Positions 1-7,643 of a stretch of 64,000 bases of DNA are shown one piece after another; positions within the stretch are counted from its first letter, which is position 1; each line of letters begins with the position of its first letter. Source of the DNA: Microbacterium sp. LWO12-1.2 (GTDB taxonomy: Bacteria > Actinomycetota > Actinomycetes > Actinomycetales > Microbacteriaceae); contig NZ_JBEGII010000001.1 of the NCBI RefSeq assembly GCF_040675875.1, positions 1,426,001 through 1,490,000 on the forward strand. Direction: 5' to 3'. The notes beneath the pieces were generated by a model. The model saw only the letters and a list, made by a program, of their open reading frames with translations, was not told the DNA's origin and searched no databases. Both the position numbers and the translations under genes were made by a program.

Positions 1-131
1 GCGGTCGGCGCAGCGGCTCCGCGCAGCAGCGGAGCGCAGCAGGTGCCGAACAGATCGCCCGAGTCGCACGGGCAGCGCGCAGCATCGTCCGGGGCCTCGT
101 CATGTGCCGCAACGCGGCCGTTCGTCGTCAC
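1..131 (-). CDS. YchJ/SEC-C motif protein, N-terminal part (cut by left edge)
   Basis: Only the first 43 codons lie in the window; the rest lies to the left. Reading the minus strand from the GTG at 131 gives a Cys-rich stretch, CPCDSGDLFGTCCAPLL, followed by an Ala-rich AAAPT. This is the metal-binding SEC-C motif that opens YchJ (UPF0225) family proteins. The motif is seen directly; the family name rests on it. The biochemical role of YchJ proteins is not established. The start is supported by a TACGCT -10 box exactly 6 nt upstream with no Shine-Dalgarno, the leaderless pattern seen at many genes here. It is divergent from the aldo/keto reductase gene. Confidence 0.7.
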   Translation of the reverse strand, partial: MTTNGRVAAHDEAPDDAARCPCDSGDLFGTCCAPLLRGAAAPT

Positions 132-137
132 CGCCCC

Positions 138-147
138 AGCGTACGCT
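138..147. promoter_or_regulatory. Palindromic shared -10 box of a divergent gene pair
   Basis: AGCGTACGCT is a perfect 10-bp palindrome. It reads TACGCT on the plus strand (142-147) and TACGCT on the minus strand (143-138). On the minus strand the box sits 6 nt from the GTG of the YchJ-like gene. On the plus strand it would start transcription near 154, about 19 nt before the reductase start. No clear -35 is visible on either side. Confidence 0.45.
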
Positions 148-172
148 GAGGGCACACGTCAGAAGGAGCATC

Positions 173-1021
173 GTGAGCACTCAGCCCGTCATCCCCTCGT
201 TCACCGCCCACAACGGCTTCGCCCTCCCGGCGATCGGTCTGGGCACGTACGCCCTGAATGGCGATGCCGGCGCGGCCGCCGTCGCCGGCGCGATCGGCGC
301 GGGCTACCGACTGGTCGACTCCGCCTTCAACTACGAGAACGAGGGCTCCGTCGGGCGCGGCGTCGCCGAGTCCGACATCGCCCGTGACGAGATCATCGTG
401 ACGACCAAGCTGCCCGGTCGCCACCACCCCTCCGAGAAGGCACGCACGAGCATCGAGGAGAGCCGTTCCCGCCTCGGGCTCGACATCACCGATCTGCATC
501 TGATCCATTGGCCGAACCCGAGCCAGGACGAGTACGTGCAGGCGTGGGCGGCGCTGGTCGACGCGCAAGCTCGGGGAGTCGTGCGGCAGATCGGCGTCTC
601 GAACTTCCTGCCTGAGCACCTGGAGCGCATCGAGGAGGAGACGGGCGTGCGACCGGTCGTGAACCAGATCGAGGTCCACCCGTTCTTCCCGCAGGAGGAG
701 CAGATCGCCTATCACCGTGAACAGGGCATCCTCACCGAGGCGTGGAGCCCGCTCGGTCGCGCGCGGGCGCTGCTGGACGAATCCGTGATCATCGAGGTAG
801 CCGCGTCGCACGACATCACGCCGGCGCAGACCGTACTGGCGTGGCACGTCGCCCGAGGCACCGTGTCGATCCCGAAGGCATCGTCACTCGAGCATCAGAT
901 CGCCAACCTGGCCGCCGCCGAAGTGGTGCTCGACGACGCAGAGGTCGCGGCGATCACCGCGCTCGGTCGTGCGGATGGACGCCTGTTCGGGGCCGATCCC
1001 CGCACGCACGAGGAGTCCTGA
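173..1021 (+). CDS. Aldo/keto reductase, 2,5-diketo-D-gluconate reductase-like
   Basis: A 282-aa single-domain (alpha/beta)8 oxidoreductase that should reduce aldehydes or ketones with NADPH in the cytosol. The catalytic tetrad of the superfamily is present: Asp49 and Tyr54 (in DSAFNYENE), Lys79 (in VTTKLP) and His112 (in LIHWPNP). The C-terminal SIPKASS stretch corresponds to the phosphate-binding loop for NADP. I chose the GTG at 173 because AAGGAG lies at 163-168 and the protein then begins where family members do; an in-frame ATG at 104 would run through the promoter. The physiological substrate cannot be told from the sequence. Confidence 0.9.
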   Translation: MSTQPVIPSFTAHNGFALPAIGLGTYALNGDAGAAAVAGAIGAGYRLVDSAFNYENEGSVGRGVAESDIARDEIIVTTKLPGRHHPSEKARTSIEESRSRLGLDITDLHLIHWPNPSQDEYVQAWAALVDAQARGVVRQIGVSNFLPEHLERIEEETGVRPVVNQIEVHPFFPQEEQIAYHREQGILTEAWSPLGRARALLDESVIIEVAASHDITPAQTVLAWHVARGTVSIPKASSLEHQIANLAAAEVVLDDAEVAAITALGRADGRLFGADPRTHEES

Positions 1022-1033
1022 GACGGGAAGCGC

Positions 1034-1870
1034 TCACACGACCTGGGTTCCGATCACACGCAGGAGCTCGAGCTTGCTCGCCGCCTCGCTTCCCGGGGCC
1101 GCAGTGAGGACGATGAGCGCCTGGGACTCATCTTCCGTGAAGAGCGCCTGACAGTCGACCTCGATCGCCCCGAGCTCGGGGTGGATCATCACCTTGTGCT
1201 GCTCGAACCGACGGGCGACCTCGTGGATGCTCCACAGCTCGGCGAACTCCGCGCTGCGCGCGGCGAGCTCCTTCGCGATCTCCCCTGCGCGCGAGCGGGC
1301 GCCGAGGACGCCGTGCGCCGCACGCAGGGAGGCGACCAGCGCACGGCTCTGACGCGCGTGATCCTCCTCCGGGTACCGACGGCGTTCCTGCTCCGGGTGC
1401 GCGAACCAGCGGTAGATGCCGCTCCGCTCGAGACCGGCGAGCCCACTGGCATCGCCGAGCAGAGCACGTGCGGCGTCGTTCTGCACCAGCACCTCATCGA
1501 GCACCGAGACCACGAAGGCAGGGGTGTCGTGCAGCCGGTCGAGCACCCGGAGGATGCCGGGACGCACGTAGTCGGTGGCGCCGGCGCGGTCGGGGGCGCT
1601 GTGGCCGCAGACGCGATACAGGTAGTCGCGTTCGTCGGCTGTCAGTCGCAATGCGCGCGCGATCGAGGCCAGGATCTGACCGCTCGGCTGGGGCCCGCGC
1701 CGCTGCTCGAGGCGCGTATAGTAGTCGGTCGACATCGCGGCCAGCTGTGCGACCTCCTCTCGGCGCAACCCGACCGTGCGACGCCGAGCGCCGGCGCCCA
1801 GACCCACGTCGGACGGACTAAGCGCCTCACGACGCCGGAGCAGGAACTCGGCCAGTGCTTCTCGATCCAT
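1034..1870 (-). CDS. XRE-family HTH regulator with MmyB-like ligand-binding domain
   Basis: A 278-aa cytosolic transcription factor. Residues about 25-75 form an XRE-type helix-turn-helix (VGLRREEVAQLAAMSTDYY and the LEQRRG turn). The remaining two thirds match the MmyB-like ligand-binding domain of actinobacterial regulators, with features such as PAFVVSVLDEVLVQND. These genes commonly sit next to the oxidoreductase they control, and here an SDR gene starts 100 bp away on the opposite strand, which I infer to be its target. The ATG at 1870 is preceded by AGGA and by GATACT 6 nt upstream, so it may be leaderless. An upstream extension to 1999 is open but would cross the neighbour's start. Confidence 0.88.
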   Translation of the reverse strand: MDREALAEFLLRRREALSPSDVGLGAGARRRTVGLRREEVAQLAAMSTDYYTRLEQRRGPQPSGQILASIARALRLTADERDYLYRVCGHSAPDRAGATDYVRPGILRVLDRLHDTPAFVVSVLDEVLVQNDAARALLGDASGLAGLERSGIYRWFAHPEQERRRYPEEDHARQSRALVASLRAAHGVLGARSRAGEIAKELAARSAEFAELWSIHEVARRFEQHKVMIHPELGAIEVDCQALFTEDESQALIVLTAAPGSEAASKLELLRVIGTQVV

Positions 1871-1970
1871 TCCTGCAGTATCTCCCGGGCCGCGCGGTCG
1901 ATCCAGGGACGGCCGGTCCCGGGATCGGTGCTCTCTGGAGCGATGCACACCGTCGCCACAGAGTGGATGC

Positions 1971-2735
1971 ATGAACATCAGCGGAAACACCATCTTCATC
2001 CCGGGGGCGACCAGCGGAATCGGACTCGCCCTGGCTCGTCAGCTCCGCACGAAGGGCAACACCGTCATCGTGGGCGGACGCCGTACCGAGCTGCTCGAGA
2101 CGATCGCCACGGAGGGCTCCGGCCTGCTCACGGTGCAGATCGACACGACCGATGCCGCCAGCATCGCGACCGCCGCCCGCGAGGTGATCGACGCGCATCC
2201 GGACCTGAACGTGATCATCACGATGGCGGGCATCATGCGCGTCGAGGACTGGTCGTCTCCATCCGGCTTCCTCGACACGGCGGAGCAGACCATCGTCACC
2301 AACGTGCTGGGGCCGATCCGGCTCATCGGCGCCTTCATCGAGCATCTGCGCAGCGTCCCGGATGCCACGATCATGACCGTCTCCTCCGGCCTCGCCTTCG
2401 CACCGTTGCGCGCCACGCCCAGCTACAACGCCAGCAAGGCCGCGATCCACATGCTGAGCGACTCGCTCCGTCTCCAGCTCGCCGGATCCAGCGTGAAGGT
2501 GGTCGAGCTCGAACCGCCGGCAGTGCGCACGTCATTGCTGCCAGGACAGGAGGAAAGTGCGTTCGCGATGCCGCTCGACGACTTCGTCGGCGAGGTCGTC
2601 GAGTTGATCGAGACGCAACCGGACGCCACCGAGATCCAGGTCGAGAACGTCAAGTTCCTCCGGTACGGGGAAGCCCGTGGCGACTACGCACAGGTGGTGG
2701 CGACGCTGAACCGCCTCGACCCGCACAGGAGCTGA
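1971..2735 (+). CDS. SDR-family oxidoreductase (DltE-like clade)
   Basis: A 254-aa short-chain dehydrogenase/reductase, cytosolic and NAD(P)-dependent. The Rossmann motif is PGATSGIG (residues 11-18). The active site holds Asn111, Ser138/Ser139, Tyr152 and Lys156 (in SYNASKAA). The fold resembles the uncharacterised DltE-type oxidoreductases rather than FabG, and the substrate is unknown. Start: the ATG at 1971 puts the first beta strand directly at the N-terminus; the longer open frame back to 1776 overlaps the divergent regulator gene and is not credible. It is probably controlled by the divergent MmyB-type regulator. Confidence 0.9.
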   Translation: MNISGNTIFIPGATSGIGLALARQLRTKGNTVIVGGRRTELLETIATEGSGLLTVQIDTTDAASIATAAREVIDAHPDLNVIITMAGIMRVEDWSSPSGFLDTAEQTIVTNVLGPIRLIGAFIEHLRSVPDATIMTVSSGLAFAPLRATPSYNASKAAIHMLSDSLRLQLAGSSVKVVELEPPAVRTSLLPGQEESAFAMPLDDFVGEVVELIETQPDATEIQVENVKFLRYGEARGDYAQVVATLNRLDPHRS

Positions 2736-2760
2736 CCGTTCCGTCGCACCCTGGGCGGAC

Positions 2761-3714
2761 TCAGCTGCGCAATGACGCGGCGACGCCGGCCAGGGCATCG
2801 GCGGAACGACGCAGGAGCCCCAGCTCCTCGTCGGAGAAGGTCGTGTTCCGGATCGGGATGGCACCGGTCGCGCTGACGATCGACGGCACGGAGAGCGCCA
2901 CACCGTCGAGCCCATGGAAGTCGTGCAGGACCGTGCTGACGGGCATCACCGCGTGCTCATCGCGCAGGATCGCCTCGACGATGCGCGCGCTCGACAGTCC
3001 GATGGCGTAGTTCGTCGCCCCCTTGCCCAGGATCACCTTGTACGCGGCATCACGCACGTCGATGGCGATCGCGTCGAGCTCGTCACGGCTGATCCGCGGA
3101 TAGCCCGGCATCTCCCAATCCAGGATCGGCACGGTCCCGATCGTGGCGCGCGACCACAGCGGGAACTCGGTGTCGCCGTGCTCGCCGATGATGTGCGCAT
3201 GCACGCTGGCCGTGGACACTCCGGCACGCTCTGCGAGCTTCCACCGCAAACGCGACGTGTCGAGCACCGTGCCTGAGGCGAAGATCCGCTCGGGCGGAAG
3301 CCCGGTCTCCTCCTGCGCCAGGACCGTCAGCACGTCGCACGGATTCGTGACGATGACATACACGGCGTGAGGTGCGACCTCGAGCAGCTGCGGCATCATC
3401 GAGCGGATGATGCCGGCGTTGACCTCGGCGAGCTCGATGCGCGTCTGCCCAGGGCGCTGCTTCGCTCCCGCCGTGATGACGACAACGTGCGAACCGGCCA
3501 CCACCGAGATGTCGCTGCCGCCGATGATGTCGCTCGATCCTGTGAACTGGGTGCCGTGGGCGAGGTCGAGCACCTCGGCTTCGACCTTCGCGGTCGCGAT
3601 GTCGTACAGCGCGACGTGGCGGGCGGAACCACGGATCAACGCGGCGTACGCGACGCTGGACCCCACACTTCCCGCGCCGACGACGGTGAGCTTCGAGTTC
3701 TCGATGATCTCCAT
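2761..3714 (-). CDS. ldh: L-lactate dehydrogenase
   Basis: A 317-aa NAD-dependent enzyme that interconverts pyruvate and L-lactate in the cytosol. It has the nucleotide loop VGAGSVGS near residue 12, the substrate loop KQRPGQTR, VTNPCD, TSRLR and the catalytic histidine in GEHGDTEFP. The Gln of KQRPG aligns with the residue that selects lactate over malate (malate dehydrogenases carry Arg), which favours lactate. Start: ATG at 3714; a GTG two codons upstream (3720) is an equal alternative because neither has a clear ribosome-binding site. It is convergent with the SDR gene, with a 25-bp gap and no obvious hairpin. Confidence 0.93.
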   Translation of the reverse strand: MEIIENSKLTVVGAGSVGSSVAYAALIRGSARHVALYDIATAKVEAEVLDLAHGTQFTGSSDIIGGSDISVVAGSHVVVITAGAKQRPGQTRIELAEVNAGIIRSMMPQLLEVAPHAVYVIVTNPCDVLTVLAQEETGLPPERIFASGTVLDTSRLRWKLAERAGVSTASVHAHIIGEHGDTEFPLWSRATIGTVPILDWEMPGYPRISRDELDAIAIDVRDAAYKVILGKGATNYAIGLSSARIVEAILRDEHAVMPVSTVLHDFHGLDGVALSVPSIVSATGAIPIRNTTFSDEELGLLRRSADALAGVAASLRS

Positions 3715-3763
3715 GCCCACAGTCTCGCAGTCGTGCGCGTTCCGACTCCAGCGCGCAGCAGGA

Positions 3764-4009
3764 TCAGTCCGCGCTCACGCCTTCATCCGGCCGTCGGCAC
3801 TCGCTGCGTGCTTCAGCGTCGATCTCCCGGGTGGAGACGCGGGAGTGATCATCCTCCCCCGCCGCGATTCGCGCGGCGCGCTGCTCCAGCAGGTCAGCGG
3901 CCAGGAGGTTCGATTCCGGATCTCGACCGGCCGCAGCTGCTCGACGGAACTCATCGGCCGCAATGCGGAGAACTTCCGCCTTGGTCGTGCGGATGTCGTC
4001 GTCGTGCAC
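3764..4009 (-). CDS. Small hydrophilic protein of unknown function
   Basis: An 81-aa open frame with GC-rich third positions, starting GTG. The product is acidic and helical (AEVLRIAADEFRRAAAAG, then LLAADLLEQRAARIAAG), with no membrane segment, and I recognise no family. No Shine-Dalgarno is visible. A 13-nt perfect inverted repeat lies immediately upstream (4011-4023), which could be its operator. The gene is isolated between ldh and the ABC module. Coding status is uncertain; conservation in related genomes would decide it. Confidence 0.4.
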   Translation of the reverse strand: MHDDDIRTTKAEVLRIAADEFRRAAAAGRDPESNLLAADLLEQRAARIAAGEDDHSRVSTREIDAEARSECRRPDEGVSAD

Positions 4010-4456
4010 TGTTGGTTACCAACCTCGGGTTCAGGGGGTCCAGTTACTCATCGGACCCGGCCCCTGATCCACGCATCGTGCTGTTCTGCTCTTCGCGCAC
4101 CGTCACATCTCGCGACGGCGCACCGAGTAGCGCTCCCGGAATGTACGCGACCCCTCCGCCGCGCGCATCCCCGGTCGTTCGGAGTCGAGGCGACGACGGA
4201 TCTGCGTGTTCCGATCGCTCGTGAGCGCCGGAACAGACGCAGAGCACCGCAATTCGACGACGCTCCCCAGACATGCAGCTACATGGCTTCGACCCTCTGT
4301 GCAGAGTCTCCGCAGAAAAAGCGTACGTCAAGAAAGTGTCTGAGACCAGCCAGAATCCGGTCTTCAACCTTCCTTGAGGTGAGTCACCCCTGGTACTCCC
4401 CGACCGAGGAGGCGGCCACGGATGAAGACCATGAGAATCGCCTCCGACGCCGCGTC
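4010..4456. other. Gene-poor gap before the ABC/two-component module
   Basis: About 450 bp without a convincing gene. It begins with the inverted repeat GTTGGTTACCAAC. Open frames exist on both strands, for example a 107-codon minus-strand frame starting TTG at 4367, but they have no ribosome-binding site at proper distance and no family resemblance. Near 4386-4396 the stretch TCACCCCTGGT resembles the operator at 4461-4472 with one base missing. The base composition is less biased than in neighbouring genes, which may mark a boundary of acquired DNA, but I see no integrase, att site or IS remnant. Confidence 0.5.
4011..4023. repeat. 13-nt perfect inverted repeat, possible operator
   Basis: GTTGGT-T-ACCAAC, with arms of 6 nt and a 1-nt centre. 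It abuts the start of the small minus-strand gene. Its half-site GTTGGT also occurs in the operator repeats at 4471-4476 and 6635-6640, but there in a different arrangement (arms facing across a CCT spacer). Confidence 0.35.
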
Positions 4457-4504
4457 AACATCAACCCCTGGTTGGTGGCGCGCTGTCGGAGCCGTTTCTA
4501 CCGT
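4457..4504 (+). promoter_or_regulatory. Operator and -10 of the first ABC operon (copy 1 of a shared module)
   Basis: Bases 4457-4478 are identical to 6621-6642. Inside lies an imperfect inverted repeat, ATCAACC-CCT-GGTTGGT (4460-4476). The stretch TTTCTACCGTGG begins 38 nt after the repeat starts, and holds the -10 TACCGT at 4499-4504. No good -35 hexamer stands at 17-18 nt, so the operator is placed where an activator would act. The same layout recurs in front of the second ABC operon. Confidence 0.7.
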
Positions 4505-4511
4505 GGACAGC

Positions 4512-5243
4512 ATGGAGGGAATCAGCGAGAGAAGTGCACACGACCGACTGAGCGATCACGCGCGGATAGTGGGCACCGGCCTCTCGCACCGGTACGGTTC
4601 GGCCGTTGCATTGCAGGATGTGACGTTATCGATCCGCGACGGCGAGTCCGTGGCGATCATGGGACCGTCGGGGTCAGGCAAGAGCACGCTCCTTCACGTG
4701 CTCGCCGGGATCGTTCGCCCTGACTCCGGCAGGGTGATGCTGCGCACCGCACGGGGCGCAGTGGATGTGGCGTCGATGAACGACCGCGAGCGCTCGGCGC
4801 TGAGGTTGACGGAGTTCGGCTTCGTCTTCCAACAGGGGATGCTCATTCCGGAGCTGACCGCTGCGGAGAATGTCGCTCTGCCCTTGCTGTTGAACGGTGA
4901 GAGCCGAACAGAGGCCACTCGGACCGCGGAGAACCTGCTCATCGAGCTGGGCCTCGACGGGATGGGCGGCCGGCGGATCGGACAGCTCTCCGGGGGCCAG
5001 GCTCAGCGCGTGGCTGTCGCCCGAGCACGGGCGACCCAGGCTCGTGTGATCTTCGCGGATGAGCCGACCGGAGCCCTTGATTCGCGGACGGCGTCGGACG
5101 TTCTCGGTGTGCTTCTCGCCGCTACCACCGACGAGGGGCGCTCGTTGGTCGTGGTGACACACGATGAGGACGTGGCTGCGCGCTGCGATCGGGTGGTGCG
5201 GCTTCGCGACGGTCGGATCGACAGTGGTCGGTGGTCCCGGTGA
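4512..5243 (+). CDS. ABC transporter ATP-binding protein, LolD/MacB type
   Basis: A 243-aa ATPase that should drive the adjacent FtsX-like permease at the inner face of the membrane. Walker A GPSGSGKST is at 51-59, Q-loop FQQGM near 107, signature LSGGQ at 159-163 and Walker B VIFADE at 179-184. Such ATPases serve lipoprotein, lipid or antimicrobial-peptide handling systems. Start: ATG at 4512 is 7 nt after the -10 TACCGT, so the message is probably leaderless. An in-frame ATG at 4422 would translate the operator itself (giving the peptide STPGWW) and is rejected. The stop overlaps the permease start (GTGA). Confidence 0.85.
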   Translation: MEGISERSAHDRLSDHARIVGTGLSHRYGSAVALQDVTLSIRDGESVAIMGPSGSGKSTLLHVLAGIVRPDSGRVMLRTARGAVDVASMNDRERSALRLTEFGFVFQQGMLIPELTAAENVALPLLLNGESRTEATRTAENLLIELGLDGMGGRRIGQLSGGQAQRVAVARARATQARVIFADEPTGALDSRTASDVLGVLLAATTDEGRSLVVVTHDEDVAARCDRVVRLRDGRIDSGRWSR

Positions 5244-6580
5244 GATCTCCGGTGTTCCCCGTGCTGTGGCGTCCCTTCGTCGGCGACGCCTCCACATGGG
5301 TGTTGCCCGTGGTCGCTTTCACGATCATCGGGGCGGCGACATATCTGGTTGCGGCGTTGGCGAGGCTGTTCTGGCTCGCACCCGATGCCGGCTTCGGCCA
5401 GTACAAGATCCTGGCGGTGGCACTGCTGGCCGTGCTGGTGGTTCCGACCGCGTCCTTGGGAACGGCGGCGGCTCGATTGTCCGCACGCCGCCGGGAAGAC
5501 CGACTGGCGGTGCTCCGTCTGCTCGGAGCATCATCGGGTCAGGTGCGCGGGATCGCGGTGGCCGAAGCATCGCTGCTCGCGGCGGCAGGGGCGATCCTCG
5601 GTCTGTTCGGGTACGCCGCGCTGGCACCAGCACTCGTCTGGATTCCGGTGGCTGGGCACGCGCCTCTTCTCGATGCGGTGTGGCTCCCCGTCTGCGTGCT
5701 CGGACTGTTGGTCTGCGCCCTGACGGTCGTGTCTGCCCTCAGCGCTGCCGCGAGTCTGCGCCGGGTGATCATCTCGCCGCTGGGCGTCCGGATGCGGGTG
5801 AACGCACCGCGACTTCATCGGGCTCGGCTTCTCGCGGGCGCCACTGTGCTCGCCGGGGCGATCATCCTGCTGCAGTTCATGTCCGTGAGCTGGGGTGCGG
5901 TGGGGATCACCGTGGCGATCGTCGTCGTACTCGTGGCGGTGATGGCGGTGCTCAACCTCGTCGGGCCGTTCCTGATCGGAAGAGTCGCCCGCAGACGACT
6001 CGCTCGTGCCCGAACGGCGGAGGACGTGATCGGCGCCCGGGGTGCACTCGAGTCCCCTGCGGACGCCTGGCGACAGCTCTCCGGGGTCGGACTGGCGAGC
6101 TTCATCGCCGTTCCGGCCGGGTCGGTGCTCGGGTTCCTGGACATGGTGCAGAACGGGTCGGCGGCCCTGGCACCTGAACAGCTGGTCTTCTTCGGGGACA
6201 TCCGCACGGTCGTCGTCGCCGCGGTCGCCTCGTCTTTTCTGTTGGTGGCGACCTCCGTCGGCCTCACGCAAGCAGCATCCGTGCTCGAGCGCCGCGCTCT
6301 GTACATCGCTCTCGACCGGGTGGGCATGCCCACCCGGGTGATGCAACGCGCTCGCAGGGCAGCCGTCTCCGTTCCACTGCTCGTGGCCGCGGTCTTTCCC
6401 GCTGTGGCCGCCTCGTTGCTGGTCGCACCCATCGTGGGGGTGTCGGTCTTCACCGCACCCTTGTTCATCGTGACCGTCATCGTGTGCATCGTTCTCGGCG
6501 TCGTGCTGGTGCTGCTGGGAGTCACCGCGACGCGTCCCGTACTGCGACGTGTACTCAGTGAACCGGACCGAGCGCTCTAG
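5240..6580 (+). CDS. FtsX-like ABC transporter permease
   Basis: A 446-aa integral membrane protein with roughly ten hydrophobic segments in two FtsX-like halves. The cytoplasmic coupling stretch RREDRLAVLRLLGASSGQVR near residues 78-97 is the typical FtsX-domain signature, and a related stretch, ERRALYIALDRVGMPTRVMQ, occurs in the second half. No large periplasmic MacB-type domain is visible. It is translationally coupled to the ATPase gene (GTGA overlap at 5240-5243); a GTG at 5231 is an alternative. Substrate unknown; pairing with a two-component system suggests cell-envelope stress or antimicrobial peptide response (inference). Confidence 0.83.
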   Translation: MRSPVFPVLWRPFVGDASTWVLPVVAFTIIGAATYLVAALARLFWLAPDAGFGQYKILAVALLAVLVVPTASLGTAAARLSARRREDRLAVLRLLGASSGQVRGIAVAEASLLAAAGAILGLFGYAALAPALVWIPVAGHAPLLDAVWLPVCVLGLLVCALTVVSALSAAASLRRVIISPLGVRMRVNAPRLHRARLLAGATVLAGAIILLQFMSVSWGAVGITVAIVVVLVAVMAVLNLVGPFLIGRVARRRLARARTAEDVIGARGALESPADAWRQLSGVGLASFIAVPAGSVLGFLDMVQNGSAALAPEQLVFFGDIRTVVVAAVASSFLLVATSVGLTQAASVLERRALYIALDRVGMPTRVMQRARRAAVSVPLLVAAVFPAVAASLLVAPIVGVSVFTAPLFIVTVIVCIVLGVVLVLLGVTATRPVLRRVLSEPDRAL

Positions 6581-6620
6581 CGCTTGCCGTCGTGGAAGCG
6601 GCATCTGCTCGCGAACCCGA

Positions 6621-6668
6621 AACATCAACCCCTGGTTGGTGGGAGCGCGCTCCACGGATTTCTAACGT
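6621..6668 (+). promoter_or_regulatory. Operator and -10 of the second ABC operon (copy 2 of the shared module)
   Basis: Bases 6621-6642 repeat 4457-4478 without a mismatch. The inverted repeat ATCAACC-CCT-GGTTGGT lies at 6624-6640, and TTTCTAACGTGG starts 38 nt from the repeat start, exactly as in copy 1. The -10 is TAACGT (6663-6668). The bases between operator and -10 differ from copy 1, so the two ends are held while the middle drifts, as expected for a selected promoter. Confidence 0.72.
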
Positions 6669-6708
6669 GGGAGCAGGCCACCAGACAGGGCAACGCGAAG
6701 GAGACGAA

Positions 6709-7617
6709 GTGACGATCGAAGTTCAGAATCTGACCAAGCGGTATGGGGATCGCTACGCCGTGCGAGATGTGTCGTTCACGGTTCACCCCGGCAGAGTCAC
6801 CGGCTTTCTCGGACCGAACGGCGCGGGAAAGTCGACCACGATGCGCTCGATCGTCGGCCTCGACCGGCCGACCTCGGGTCAGGCGCTCATCGACGGGAAG
6901 ACGTACGCCTCATACCGGGCTCCCCTGCAGCGGGTGGGCGCACTGCTGGACGCGAAAGCAGCACACAAGTCCCGCACGGCGGCGAACTATCTGTACTCGA
7001 TCGCCGCCACCCACCACATCCCGAGGTCGAGGGTCGATGAAGTGCTCGACGCGACGGGACTGACAACGGTCGCGAGGAAGAAAGTGGGCGGGTTCTCGTT
7101 GGGCATGGGTCAGCGGCTGGGCATCGCCGCTGCACTTCTGGGCGATCCGTCGACGCTGATCCTCGACGAGCCGGTGAACGGACTCGACCCGGAAGGCGTC
7201 ACCTGGGTGCGCACCCTGCTGGACCGGCTCGCGACCGAGGGCCGCACCGTCTTCCTGTCCTCGCACCTGCTCGGCGAACTCGCGCTGATCGCGGACCATG
7301 TCGTCATCATCGGACGCGGCGAGATCATCGCGGACTCACCGATAGACGCCCTCACGGAAGGCGGTCACCGCAGAGTCCGCGTCCGTACCACGGACACGAC
7401 GGCGCTGAGCAATCGCATCGCGAACGCGGCAGTGACCATCACCTCTTCCGAGAAGGAGATCCTGGAGATCGACGGGCTCACCACGGAGGAGATCGCCCTG
7501 GCCGCCCGAGAGGTCGACATCCTCTTGACGGAGTTGACCCCTCTGCGCCAGACCCTCGAGGACGCCTACAACGCGCTGACTCGCGACGCCGTGGAGTACG
7601 CCTCCGCCGGGCGTTGA
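6709..7617 (+). CDS. ABC-2-type transporter ATP-binding protein (CcmA/BcrA-like)
   Basis: A 302-aa ATPase for the following ABC-2 permease. Walker A GPNGAGKS is at 35-42, a diverged signature FSLGMGQRLG follows, then Walker B LILDEP with NGLDPEG, and a C-terminal region of about 80 residues as in bacitracin or drug exporters. Start: GTG at 6709 with AAGGAG at 6698-6703; the ATG at 6592 lies upstream of the promoter and is rejected. The first and second ABC ATPases are only distantly related, so the shared upstream sequence is not a simple gene duplication. Confidence 0.87.
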   Translation: MTIEVQNLTKRYGDRYAVRDVSFTVHPGRVTGFLGPNGAGKSTTMRSIVGLDRPTSGQALIDGKTYASYRAPLQRVGALLDAKAAHKSRTAANYLYSIAATHHIPRSRVDEVLDATGLTTVARKKVGGFSLGMGQRLGIAAALLGDPSTLILDEPVNGLDPEGVTWVRTLLDRLATEGRTVFLSSHLLGELALIADHVVIIGRGEIIADSPIDALTEGGHRRVRVRTTDTTALSNRIANAAVTITSSEKEILEIDGLTTEEIALAAREVDILLTELTPLRQTLEDAYNALTRDAVEYASAGR

Positions 7618-7643
7618 CTCAGAAACTGCGAAAGGAACAGACC

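Noticed and set aside
1181-3010. 609-codon plus-strand open frame.
   Set aside because: It crosses three well-supported genes on either strand and shows no family pattern.
4044-4367. 107-codon minus-strand frame starting TTG.
   Set aside because: The AAGGAAGG stretch directly abuts the TTG, leaving no proper spacing. No family resemblance; treated as non-coding.
4422-6708. Longer starts for both ABC ATPases (ATG at 4422 and 6592) whose products share the peptide STPGWW.
   Set aside because: The shared peptide is the translated operator repeat. Both frames run through the -10 boxes, and better starts (ATG 4512, GTG 6709) follow.
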